Counted from the first letter of the stretch, positions 49,307-59,131 are shown. The stretch: DNA of 64,000 bases from Dysidea avara (GCF_963678975.1 NC_089280.1:19397863-19461862), one strand, 5' to 3'. Notes: generated from the letters alone by a model not told the origin. Program-made: numbers and translations.

Positions 49307-51090
49307 TCAAATACATGATAGCAATTCTGCATATTGATCAACTCCAAGGCAGCTTGTCAGTCAGATGCTATAAACATCTCAATGACGAGGCCTCACATCC
49401 AAGCATCTCATCATAAAAAACAACAAGTACAGGAAAGGTCACAATATTGAGAAAAGCTTGCATGCAAAATCCATGCATGTGTATTGTGTTTCCAATAAAC
49501 TTAACACTTTAAGTGGCCTTGAGGCTTGTATGAGACATTTGAGTTACATACTGACATTGTCCTTCACTTACTGTACTAGAGTTTATAGAATAAGGCTACA
49601 TATGTAGCATGTATCAAGATGTTCTCATAATGTTACTATGGCAATATTTATAAACATGGATTATTGTGCTCTTCCCCAAGTGACACCAGAACCTGCTGTC
49701 AAGCAAAACTGCATGCCCATTGTGTCAGGAACCATAACTATTATCTTAATTTGTAAAGTGGCATGTTACATTTCAGCATGAACAAAGCTGCTGCATCATC
49801 ACACTATAGTGATGCTATACTATACTGCTTACACAATTCTGGTATATCCTGTCTTTGTATCTATTTAGTCTTAATATTAATATTGGTGGGTACTTTCTGT
49901 TACCACTCAAGTGTGCAGGTACACTGTATAGGCTATTAGGTTACCATGTTTCCATCATTCCATAGTCTTCCTCTATAAGGTAGCTATAAACTAATAATTT
50001 ACAATAGAAGCATAAACAGAGGCTGTCCTTGGCTTCAAGTTTAAGGTTTATATGTTTATGAAAATGTAATAAGGAAGGTATTTTGGTCCCTTTCTATTTT
50101 CCATAGCTCATATAGCAAACTTTAGACAGACACTAATGCACCACTAGTTAAGCAAGGGAACTTTATATTACTAGCTGCTAATTAAGTATTCCAGCTTTTT
50201 TTGCTATCAAAATTAATTATGTGACTGCACATTCATCAAAGATAGGAAAACATTTTGGCATCATCTTTATATTAGTGCAATGAATCCGGAACAACATTTG
50301 TGGGCAGGTGTAGAAATTCCACTGATTATAATATGTAGGTAGTAGCTGTTACAGCTACCATATTTCATATAGCTAGTAGTAATTGTAAGCTGCTAAATGT
50401 AGTACATTAGATCTGGTGTAATATTACCTACTCACATTGTACATGTTTTAAGTGTTATAGGTAGTTACTGTTAATAATGTGCTCATTATGCATCCACAAC
50501 TAGTGCGGTTATATTATATAATTTGCATGATAGGTATATATATGCTATACTTATAAAGCAGTAGGGCATTGTGAATGCAGTATGCAACTTATCATTAAGT
50601 ATTAATGTTTGTATGCTACTGTGTCCTAGTACATCCAGTTATTATACTTTTATGGATTAGGAACTACAGAAACAGATTAACTGAAACCTGTACGTAAGAG
50701 CAACCCCAACTTGAAAATTTAATCTTCCCATGTAGCCACACAAAGGAAACATGTGACTTGTTGTTATGGGTTGAGTTATGGTGACTCAACCACTTGTGCA
50801 GCTATCAACTAATTGTCATACAAAACAGCCTAGTGTACACATATATATATTATTATTATATAATATTCACAAATATGTTTTTGACACACAGTATATTGAG
50901 TCATCATGATTATTTGCCATGCAGGTAATGTTTGCATGTACTGTATATGGTATAACCTTTCATATTGTCAACCATTGTCAGCACTATATATTATAAGTTC
51001 TGACTGGATAGCAACTCTGATCTAAATGCGTATAGTATATTCAACAGTGATAGGTATAATTTTTGGTACATTGTATATTAATGGTTAAGA
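49307..51090. other. Unit B distal part, no gene recognised
   Basis: Colinear with 38352-40480 of unit A, non-coding. The empty site for the unit A SINE is at about 50162. Confidence 0.55.
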
Positions 51091-51395
51091 CAATTGTCTT
51101 ATATACCAACTCCTAATATAAACCTATTACCAAAAGTCAAGACGAAACCGTTGCCAATTTTTTTTCTAAATAGAAAAACATTGGATGACTGTATACATGT
51201 CTTGGGAGGCTGGCCAATCATTGACCACTCTTTGAGAAAAGCTACTGTAACATTTCCTGGTGTTGAGATGACTATATACTGTTTACATCCATTGTTTCTT
51301 GTAGATATAACATTGATGACAAAGAAATTCTCAAAGGGACATCCACTTATGCCTTGAACTATCTTATACACCATTATCATGTCCATTCTGCATCT
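51091..51395 (-). mobile_element. LINE reverse-transcriptase fragment at the end of unit B
   Basis: Minus-strand blocks RMDMIMVYKIVQGISGCPFE and a decayed TRGH-like and VVNDW-like region match the unit A LINE without its 145-bp interruption. Similarity stops at 51395, which marks the end of the duplication inside this LINE. Confidence 0.75.
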
Positions 51396-51423
51396 TCCTT
51401 GGTATTATTTACAGTAACTTAAT

Positions 51424-51929
51424 GGAGCGGGAGAAGGTGCAGAAGATAACAGACATTTTGAATGGAGTGGAAAGAAGTGATATTCATTGCTGAAACAAAC
51501 TGGAAGCCGGTTTGTTTTGTTAACCCAGAGCTCATGCAGTGAATTTCAGGAAGATGTTCTATATTTGCCTTGCCAAGCAAAGGGTAAGAAACTAAACCTG
51601 CTTTGTTTGTGCCTGCCCTTCACAAAATTCTGTAATTACAGAATGAGAATGACAAAACTGTCTTAGGCCACCATCGTTTAGTTGCAACAGTTGAGAATTT
51701 TTATGGCGTAATAGAGCATGTGCATTCAACTGAAAATGGACATGTAGACTACAAGAAAATACTTACAGAGGTATGGAAGTATAGTGAATTACGTATGCTA
51801 TCATATTCTCAAGCATCACAAAAATTTATAGCCATTAGTCATAAGACCTGGACATTGTGGAGATGGGTGGTTAATTATATAGCAATATTATATAATACTG
51901 AACAGGTAATCAAGTTCCCAAGTTTGTAA
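51424..51929 (+). pseudogene. Exons of a decayed gene of unknown function
   Basis: MEREKVQKITDILNGVERSD at 51424 runs into a frameshift, after which SLLKQTGSRFVLLTQSSCSE and QEDVLYLPCQAKG lead to a GTAAGA donor (51584). A TAATTACAG acceptor at 51641 opens NENDKTVLGHHRLVATVENF, continuing to HVDYKKILTEVWKYSELRML. The splice phases of the two exons do not agree, which with the frameshift suggests a pseudogene. I do not recognise the family. Confidence 0.45.
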
Positions 51930-52912
51930 TAATGCCAAGCTGTAGTGAAGGACAAATCAGGCTGGATTTTAGCTGATATTTTTGCAAGAGACCAAACCTT
52001 TGTGCTATCAATTTATGGAGCCCGCCTATCAATTTTCTGATATATTAGTTTGGGAAAAAGATTTATAGAACAGTCATTTGTTCTAATAGAGCAGTCAGTA
52101 AGTGATCTTAGAAGAAATCTGTAGGGGCATGCCTCCAGACCCCCTAGCTATGTGTGTATTTTCACACGGTACTTCGCTTTACAACTACCTGGAACAGACC
52201 CCCTGATTTCTTCACTGTTCAACGTTGCTTGGTATCTTAATTTGGCATACCGCAGTACTTATAATGCGAACATCATGGTCCTACTTGAGTCTTCTTTTAT
52301 GTATCTTTGCTGACAGTGGAAGATGTTGATTTGTGGTAGCTATAGCTTCACGTAATGGCTTCCCTACACGTGTAACAGAAGTTATCTGTATTTTCTGTTA
52401 CTGTAGTGACTGGAATGGTTCCAGAGGAGCTTAATTCCCATGCAATGCTGTGTAACTGGCTGAACATGGCTGAAAACAAAGTGTAGTGGCCTAATTATTG
52501 TTGGGGGTACGTTCAGATGAATACATGAAGTATGGCACCTGTTTCAGTTAACTGTGACTATTTGACTTACTCTGTTTGTGCAGACTACCCACTGAGTGAA
52601 ACTCAACTATCCTTTGTTTAAAATGAAATGCATTGAAATAAGTTAGACTATGCCACAAAAATTATTATAATTATTCACCTATTAAATTGCTTCAGCAAAC
52701 AGTTCAATATACATCATCACATTCTGTGTACTCAATTGTACCATTAAGTAAACATATACACGTTTGTATATATCTATATTGTTCTAACCTTCTTGGTGAA
52801 TAGTTGGATTTCTTAGTGAATCAGTGAATTTTTTCATAGTCTGTTGTATATTCTGATGAGTTAAGATGTGTCATGCACATGGATTATTAACAGATAACGT
52901 TTGTTTATTTAG
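51930..52912. other. Non-coding, one motif array
   Basis: The recurrent motif is present at 52067-52104 (AGAACAGTCATTTGTTCTAA then TAGAGCAGTCAG). Other sequence may be the intron between the exons at 51.6 kb and the PHD-like exons. Confidence 0.45.
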
Positions 52913-53153
52913 AATCACTTGATTACTATTGTCATTCTTGTGGAATGATTAGTTTGGATGATGATATGACTGACATGGTGAGGTCTAGTTATGCAAACAA
53001 ATTTGTATTTGTGTGTGGATTCCATAGGTCAGGTGCAATAGTTGCTCATCAGGGGTATGGTACCATGAATGGTGTCTACGAAGACATGTGGTTACACCAG
53101 GCAAGATGAAAGTGGATATAACTTTTCTAGGTCTTGCTGTTCATCAAAATTGA
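52913..53153 (+). CDS. PHD-like zinc finger in two exons with a 50-bp intron
   Basis: Exon a (52913-52977) follows TATTTAG and reads SLDYYCHSCGMISLDDDMTD; exon b (53028-53153) follows a TCCATAG acceptor and reads VRCNSCSSGVWYHEWCLRRH, ending in TGA. Joining them through a GTGAGG...CATAG intron gives C-x2-C, C-x2-C, H-x2-C with an aromatic YH before the histidine, the first six ligands of a C4HC3 PHD finger that in chromatin proteins reads histone tails. The last C-x2-C pair is missing, so the finger is truncated or the gene decayed. It could be the C-terminus of the gene at 51424-51929. Confidence 0.55.
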
Positions 53154-53618
53154 TCAAATAGAGCTGTGCCTTTGTAACTTATGTATTGGAGTATACTTAG
53201 CTACATGTGTAACACAGCATACCTGATTCCAAACACTATATGTTTGCACTAATAGCTGTATGAGGTGACATAATATGTAACTGCATGTTACATCTGCATG
53301 CATGGGATATATAATGTGAGAGTGAAACTATAAGTATGTGTACCATGTAAACTGGACATTAAAGATATAATGTTGGGACACGAGTTACAATGCACCAAAC
53401 CTTATGTGCTGATAAACATTTCATAGCTGGTGGAACATGCATATACAGTGTTTGTGCTGGACAAATGCTATAGAAAAACATACATGCAGGCTGGACTGTA
53501 CATGCGCCCATCAATATCAGCTGAACGAAACGAGATGAACCTGCTAGCTACTACAAATGCTGTAGTATGCAGAGGGCAAAACTGAGAAAGACAGTATACA
53601 CCTTATCCAGGCCAGCTG

Positions 53619-54466
53619 CAGGGGCGGATCCAGGGGGGGAGGCTTTGGGGGCTGAAGCCCCCCCCCCCCCCCTTCATATTTAGGCTTTACTTGATCAATA
53701 TGCTGAGTATTATAATGAAATTTTGTCTTAGCATAATTATATGATCACTAATAATACAAATACTCATAAAACCACCTTATAAACATTTTCCAAGGTATTA
53801 TCAGTGGATTTATGCTAAAGTTTATGCAACAAGGACCCGGATCAGCATTGGAGGCGTACAAGATCGAGATACTCTAATAGAGCAGTCAGCTAACTACTCT
53901 AATAGAACATTCACTGGAAACATGTAGTTGGTTCTGTTATGGAATTTTTCCAAATCTGCCTGCACCTATAGCTACATACAATGAAGTGCATTGGTCTGCA
54001 TGTTTAAAGGGCTTCATTCATCTACTTGTGTAGTTAATATGTATGGCAATACTTAATTCAGGTACACAATTACCATTGAAAATGCTCTCAAATTCAATCT
54101 TGTATTGTTCAAATTTCAAAATTTTCTACTTTCAACATTATTATTCTAACATGCATCTATTCTTGGTTGTCCGTACCTACCCAAACTTTTCCATTAGCAA
54201 AATGCTTCAGAGAGCCATACCTATAATCTAAAGGCAGTATATAAAATATCTACAGGCAGAAAATATTAGGGATTTTATGTGGAAATGTCTCCAAATTGCA
54301 GTATTTTAGCATCAATTTTTCAAAATTTTCCTGGGGGGGCATGCCCCCAGACCCCCCTAGTTCCAGCATGCTTCGCATGCTGGGAAGTGTGCTTCACACA
54401 CCTCTACCCAAGAGATTAGTACCTTGACTTAGCCCCCCCCTTTTATAAATCCTAGATCCGCCCCTG
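53619..54466. mobile_element. hAT-like element with CAGGGGCGGATC termini
   Basis: The left end CAGGGGCGGATCCAGG and right end CCTAGATCCGCCCCTG are 16-bp inverted repeats with one mismatch. AGCTG flanks both ends, a candidate 5-bp target duplication. Poly-G and poly-C runs follow each terminus. The interior is non-coding and has two motif copies at 53859-53916 (GATCGAGATA then CTCTAATAGAGCAGTCAG). Confidence 0.75.
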
Positions 54467-54780
54467 AGCTGCAACTTGGGCACGCTGCAAACACGCAAAG
54501 GAACCTTACAGGAGAGATCTGCAATGTAGCTAGAATGTGTCTTTATCCATGTCCCTTCAGCTAGTAAATATATTATTATTATTATGATTAAAGTACTTTG
54601 TAAAGGCAGAGCCTGTATACCAGAAGGCCTTATAAAATTTATACAGTAACATCACATAGCAAGGGGGTAAAAGAAGCCTGTTATTCCTCCCTGAAAGCAG
54701 CTATGATATGCACTTGAATCATAGCGGCGGTACGCTGAATGGACCAGAATCCAGTTGATGTTCATAAAATGCGCAGCTCT

Positions 54781-54900
54781 TACGGTAGTTCACAAACTGC
54801 GCAACAATTTATAAATTGTTGCGCATTTTATGAATTCACAAAATGCGCAGCGCAATTTATAAACTGCGCAAATTCACAAATTGCGCCTAACACTACCGTA
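54781..54900. repeat. Palindromic MITE with TACGGTAGT ends
   Basis: A 120-bp element with TACGGTAGT at the left and ACTACCGTA at the right. It contains a perfect 26-bp palindrome at 54799-54824 (GCGCAACAATTTA and its reverse complement) and further TTGCGCA-type units. It abuts the left 35-bp inverted repeat at 54902. Confidence 0.75.
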
Positions 54901-54901
54901 C

Positions 54902-54936
54902 CATAGATCGTATATTCTTCGTACCCGGGATTGGAA
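54902..54936. repeat. Left 35-bp inverted repeat of the two-gene segment
   Basis: Begins CATAGATCGTATATTC and ends GGGATTGGAA. It is perfectly inverted at 57676-57710. The interval encloses two convergent genes. Confidence 0.9.
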
Positions 54937-55514
54937 ACTTCAATAGCTTGCGTAGCACAATCCTCACCCCGGTTGTGTTTAACACCTTAACGTGCTAACC
55001 AAAGTGTCACGATTAATATCCGTGAATATACGTATGGCGCCATTTAGTCGCGGAACCATGCCATTTCTTCATGGAGTTTGAGCTGTCTTACAGTGATCTT
55101 TACGGTAATATGTCGTTGTTATCGAGTTGAAATGTGTTCATAATGATATTACTATACTTTAAAAGTCGGATTTTCGCCGTGGCGAAAGAGTCATGAGTGC
55201 TTCTTTTTTTGGAATAGAGTGTGTACCCAATGCTCGCCATTAGAGGCATGTAGAATCATGAAAATATATCCGCTAGTGTATCTTACATTGTTGTGCGTCC
55301 CTGTACCATTAAAAAGACCGAAACATGCCGAATTCTTGTTTTAGGTCTCTATTTTGTAGTTTTACAGCATGTGGTTTGTGTACCCTTTACTGCAATTGTG
55401 TTGTGCTTTACAAAGATTTTTATAAACAGTATTTTAGTGCACAGCCTGATTTATATACTTTAATGCTTTTTTTTTGCTTTTAAACAGAAATGTTTATTCC
55501 TGGAGCTCAAGAAG

Positions 55515-56291
55515 ATGGGTCGTAGGTTTCATCTTGTGCAGCGGAAGAATTATTCCAGGAAGAAGGCTAAACCATCAACTAAGCCATCAAAGAATCCAGC
55601 TGCTATACCTGCAGGTACTACTAAGGAGTCCGTATTAGCTACACAGCCTTCTGCTGGCTGTATTGATGAAACTGGAAGTAGCGTTCTGACACCTTTGGAT
55701 GACAATGTCGATGAAACCAGCAGAGACTGGAATACAGCCACAAGCACTGTTGAGTTGCCTCCCAGGAAGAAAGCTAAACTAGTAGAAAGTCCAGTTGCTA
55801 TACCTGCAGGTACCACTTATGAGTCTGTAAGTTCTATACAGCCTTCCATTGGAAGTAGCGTTCCGGCACCTTTGGTGAATGACGATGTTATTGCTGAAAG
55901 CAGTATAGACCGGAACACAGCCACAAGCACTGTTGATTTGCCCCCAAATGATCAAACAGGGAGTGCCGATGATGTTGAAATACCTTTGGCCACGGATGAT
56001 CTTGATGATGGCAGCAGAACAAAACAGAATACTAGTACAAGTAGGGTGGAGATGTCTTTTGGTAATCTTAATGAAAAAGCCACCTGCACAGCTTTATTGA
56101 GTGATGCTGAACATACTGTGAATGGTGGTACATTGACAACTGAAGTATCCACTCAGACAGATCTTGTAGACATTTGTGCAACTGAACTTGAGTCATCTAC
56201 CAGTGGTGTGTTCACAGCTGAAGCTTCAACTCAAACAGAACCTGTTGACATTATTGAAAGCACAGGTGGAGGTCGTCATTATTCTGATTAA
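55515..56291 (+). CDS. Nuclear-type low-complexity protein with internal repeats (258 aa)
   Basis: ATG at 55515, TAA at 56289-56291, single exon, with an AATAAA at the stop. The N-terminus is basic (FHLVQRKNYSRKKAKP) and PPRKKAKL at about residue 82 is a good nuclear localisation signal. Two imperfect repeats share AIPAGTT-ESV, QPS-G and NTATSTV-LPP. The C-terminal half carries two TQT motifs (VSTQTD and ASTQTE) of the kind bound by dynein light chain LC8. Codon use looks coding and the internal repeat argues for selection on protein. No family recognised. It converges with the minus-strand gene ending at 56453, both inside the 35-bp inverted repeats. Confidence 0.7.
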   Translation: MGRRFHLVQRKNYSRKKAKPSTKPSKNPAAIPAGTTKESVLATQPSAGCIDETGSSVLTPLDDNVDETSRDWNTATSTVELPPRKKAKLVESPVAIPAGTTYESVSSIQPSIGSSVPAPLVNDDVIAESSIDRNTATSTVDLPPNDQTGSADDVEIPLATDDLDDGSRTKQNTSTSRVEMSFGNLNEKATCTALLSDAEHTVNGGTLTTEVSTQTDLVDICATELESSTSGVFTAEASTQTEPVDIIESTGGGRHYSD

Positions 56292-56400
56292 ATAAAAGAC
56301 GCCGTCATTATTCTGATTAAATACACTGTACATGCAGAACACTTTACTTTAAAAAATTATTATTGTTGTAAATATTTCATGGTTGCTTTCATTTTCAACA

Positions 56401-56460
56401 CATTATTGAATTACATTAAAATTTACATCTCATTATTGAATTACATTAAAATTTACATCT
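56401..56460 (+). repeat. Perfect 30-bp tandem duplication
   Basis: CATTATTGAATTACATTAAA plus ten bases occurs twice without a mismatch, overlapping the stop codon end of the minus-strand gene. A similar short duplication (CGTCATTATTCTGATTAAAT) is at 56273 and 56303. Confidence 0.95.
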
Positions 56461-57416
56461 CATCTGTAAAAAGTTTACTTCGCAAAGGTTTAGATTTGTC
56501 TGTTCCCTTTTTTGATGACTGTTTGTACATCTCCATCATTGACTTAGCGAAAGAGAATCCGCGGATCACGATCCATTTGTCAATGATCTTAGTTAGGCAT
56601 TTGTCAGATTTACTTTGGTCAACCAATCCCACAGCCAATTGCCAGTCAAACAGTAGGTCCTCATCACTTAAAATAGAAGTTGCGATCTTCTTCTTAAATG
56701 TTTCATTCATATCTCTAGTTTTGTCAGCTCGAAGGTATTTTCTAGTAGCCATTTCTATGTCACGAAAACATTGATATGCTAGATCAGTAATCCTTGTAAG
56801 CCCACCTCGGTTAAGAACATTGATCCACATTCGTGTAGGGTCAAATCCAGATTGCCCCTGCTTGTCAACTAACTTCTCAAGTATGGGAACAAGGGTGGCA
56901 TTATTGCGGTCCTTCTTCAGGTGATGTATGACGTATCCACCAACATAACGTATAACATTTTCATCTTGGTGAGTGAGCTCACTTGCATTATCATCATCAG
57001 TCGGCTCTGTGACTGGTACGGTGAAAGATCTCTTTATGATAGATTCAAAAACTTGATCCGTAATATGTTGGTACAAAAGAGGTGTGGCCTGCACCTTAAC
57101 TTGCATTAAAAAACGCTTCCATTTGTCATTGAATGGGAGTGAGCTTGTAAGCTGATGATATCCAATCCACAACTTTTCTTTGTCTACTCTGGTAGTAGCA
57201 TGCTTGCTCTTGTCCACAATTGCCATCAAGGAAGTGACTAACCACCGACAAAAGCCTTTGGCAGGCTCAATTGGCTGAACAAAAAACACCACCAGACACC
57301 TCGCAGCTTCAAGACATTCCCGTGCTTCAGCAGTTGGTATGGAAAATAATGGGTCTTTCATAATATTGGAAATAGCATTGTGCACTTCACTGTGACTGGC
57401 AGCAATCAAGGGGTTA
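56453..57416 (-). CDS. Transposon-associated protein of unknown function, main exon
   Basis: A TATTATTTTAG acceptor opens a frame of about 320 codons to TAA at 56453. Blocks include HSEVHNAISNIMKDPLFSIP, then DENVIRYVGGYVIHHLKKD, then MWINVLNRGGLTRITDLAYQ, then DKWIVIRGFSFAKSMMEMYK and a basic tail SKPLRSKLF. The RYV-GYV, NRGGL and W-IRGFS pattern belongs to a family I remember as common and transposon-associated in sponges and cnidarians but without a described function. The frame is intact. An upstream exon is likely (57568-57675), although the phases do not agree in my reading. Confidence 0.65.
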
Positions 57417-57567
57417 CTAAAATAATAATAACAAAAAAATAACAATTACACACAGCTCTAGATACAGTGCAAAACACAAATGTGGACGTACTGTGTCGGC
57501 TCCTGTACACACGAACTGGTAAAGGGGCCAAAAGCCACAGAACGTGCCATAGAAACTCGAGTCTTAC

Positions 57568-57675
57568 CTCCACACGTGCACTAAGATACAATCGATTGTG
57601 GTAAGAAACTAGTAAGGCTGCTTCGTGGTCCGAGTTGTGGTCGGGGTGCGGAGTAAAGTGTGAAAAGCTGGTAGA
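57568..57675 (-). CDS. Possible upstream exon of the 56453-57416 gene
   Basis: The minus strand reads ESTSFSHFTPHPDHNSDHEA and LLVSYHNRLYLSARVE and ends at a GAG/GTAAGA donor; the intron to the next exon would be 151 bp. No ATG was found before the inverted repeat, and the donor phase (0) conflicts with the acceptor phase (2) of the next exon, so the model is tentative. Confidence 0.35.
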
Positions 57676-57710
57676 TTCCAATCCCGGGTACGAAGAATAT
57701 ACGATCTATG
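57676..57710. repeat. Right 35-bp inverted repeat of the two-gene segment
   Basis: Perfect reverse complement of 54902-54936. It lies 20 bp before the start codon of the HIRAN-like gene, between that gene and the minus-strand exon, so it could also act as a shared promoter. Flanking bases show no clear target duplication. Confidence 0.9.
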
Positions 57711-57729
57711 CACGTGTGTACCCGTGGTT

Positions 57730-58361
57730 ATGGTGATGTTCGAATTTACCGTCTGTTCTGCTATTCAAGGACACCATGTGTATAAAGTTATTTGGGAGAA
57801 TCCAATCATTGGAGAAGAGTTAAAATAGTCAGTTCCACTGTATCGTATCAGAAAAGCTTCTTTCCGAATACTTTGAGAGAATGGAACACTTTACCTAACA
57901 ACTTTATTGAAGAGCAATCCACAGAAATTTTTACCAACCACCTTGTCATCACACAATAAATAATTTTATGTATGCATGTATATGTTAAATGTTTTTTTAT
58001 CAGCTGTGCTGTCTCGACCCAGTATATAATCATAATCATAAATCATAAAAAATGTCAGCGCGAAATAGGAAATTCACATGACCCTCTCGCTGTGGCTGTC
58101 GTGAAACAAATGGATGGGCTCGACACAATTGTTGGACACGTTTCCCGAAGAATATCTGCCTCTTGCAATGCTTTTATCCGGCGACGTGGTATTATTCAAT
58201 GCACCGTTACTGGTAGTAGAAGGTACAACATTGATTTGATCCAAGGTGGACTTGAAGTGCCTTGTAAGTTGCGATTCATGATCAGTTCATCCCAGGAATT
58301 TGTAAAAAGACTGAAATTTCGGTTTGTGCCGCACTATCCACATCTACCATGTTTTCTTTAG
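57730..58361 (+). pseudogene. HIRAN-like domain gene split by a LINE
   Basis: ATG 57730 opens MVMFEFTVCSAIQGHHVYKV and WENPIIGEELK up to 57825, where a LINE begins with an immediate stop. From 58050 the frame resumes with KCQREIGNSHDPLAVAVVKQ, then VGHVSRRISASCNAFIRRRG and SRRYNIDLIQGGLEVPC, ending at a TAG (58359-58361). The two halves together match the HIRAN-like pattern of a widespread transposon-linked protein family. HIRAN domains bind DNA ends. Without the LINE the reading frame is continuous, so the insertion is what broke it. It is followed 38 bp later by a Ulp1-like frame that in related proteins is part of the same gene. Confidence 0.75.
57826..58049 (+). mobile_element. 5'-truncated CR1/L2-like LINE inside the HIRAN-like gene
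   Basis: The plus strand reads SYQKSFFPNTLREWNTLPNN and a stop, the usual LINE C-terminus, then a 3' UTR with ATCAGCTGTGCTGTCT and an ATCATAATCATAAATCATA tail. The UTR matches the LINE at 20165-20604. The A-rich target makes the exact target duplication ambiguous. The ends are sharp: coding sequence stops and resumes directly at its borders. Confidence 0.85.
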
Positions 58362-58399
58362 AGAAGTCAACATCATCTATGGTTGAAAAAGAATAGGCT

Positions 58400-59131
58400 A
58401 TGGCTGTAGAAATTAAGATGGAAGAAAGTTGTAAGGGCTACTGTAACAGTGGATCTGAGTCTCCAATACCCTGCTCAACTATCAATGATGATGAGAAACG
58501 TTGTATTGTTCGTGATGAGGAAAGCCAGACCAACATAGCCTCAACCCAATCTGTGGTTCATAATAACATTGTGGTAGAAGAAGTTGTTTGTTCTCCACCT
58601 AAAAAGCGACTGAAGAAATTCAATGAAGAAGCTATTATTATGGGAGAGAAGCTAACAGATGTTGAGATAAATTTAGCACAAAGGATTCTGAAGTTACAAT
58701 TTTCAAATCTCAATGGACTTCATTCAACATTATTTCAATGCAAGCCATGCACTGCAGATGACCAGATAAACGATAATAAACTTCAAATAGTCTTCTGCAA
58801 AGATCGAAGCCACTGGATACTTGCCACAACCATTGGATGTGAGAGTGGTGAAGTAAAGGTTTATGACTCTATTTTTAGCTCCCTAGATAAGGAATCACTG
58901 CGCACTGTTATGAAACTGTTTTCTTCTGGAAACACTAAGCCAAGGGTAAGGTTAAGTCCTTCACAGAAGCAGAAAGGCTCAAATGACTGTGGAGTTTTTG
59001 CTATTGGCATTGCTGTTGCAGTTGCTTTTGGATTAAATCCAAGTAAACTTCACTTCCGACAGGAAGGAATGAGAGTCCACTTAGTAAAATGTTTCACCAG
59101 TGAATCGTTTTTGCTGTTTCCTGTGGTATAG
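58400..59131 (+). CDS. Ulp1-like (C48) cysteine protease
   Basis: 243 codons from ATG 58400 to TAG. The N-terminal 75 residues are acidic with a nuclear localisation signal PPKKRLKK (about 66-73). The protease core has H138-W139 in DRSHWILATT, D156 in VKVYDSIF, Q191 and C197 in QKGSNDCGVFAI, giving the complete His-Asp-Gln-Cys set of the Ulp1/SENP fold that removes SUMO or related tags. MRVHLVKCF near the C-terminus is typical of the transposon-encoded branch. The frame is intact although the HIRAN-like part just upstream is broken. In related sequences I recall HIRAN and Ulp1 parts being one protein, so this may be an amputated second half. Confidence 0.8.
   Translation: MAVEIKMEESCKGYCNSGSESPIPCSTINDDEKRCIVRDEESQTNIASTQSVVHNNIVVEEVVCSPPKKRLKKFNEEAIIMGEKLTDVEINLAQRILKLQFSNLNGLHSTLFQCKPCTADDQINDNKLQIVFCKDRSHWILATTIGCESGEVKVYDSIFSSLDKESLRTVMKLFSSGNTKPRVRLSPSQKQKGSNDCGVFAIGIAVAVAFGLNPSKLHFRQEGMRVHLVKCFTSESFLLFPVV

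Larger units (their letters stand above)
41301..51395 (+). repeat. Tandem segmental duplication, unit B (about 10.1 kb)
   Basis: Same order and orientation as unit A. Relative to unit A it has gained a MITE at 42557-42765, lacks the SINE and the insertion in the LINE, and carries a different G-rich segment at 41590-41700. Confidence 0.9.

Noticed and set aside
55550-56152. Minus-strand frames opposite the 258-residue gene
   Set aside because: They are shadows of the plus-strand gene, which has the start codon, nuclear localisation signal and internal repeats.
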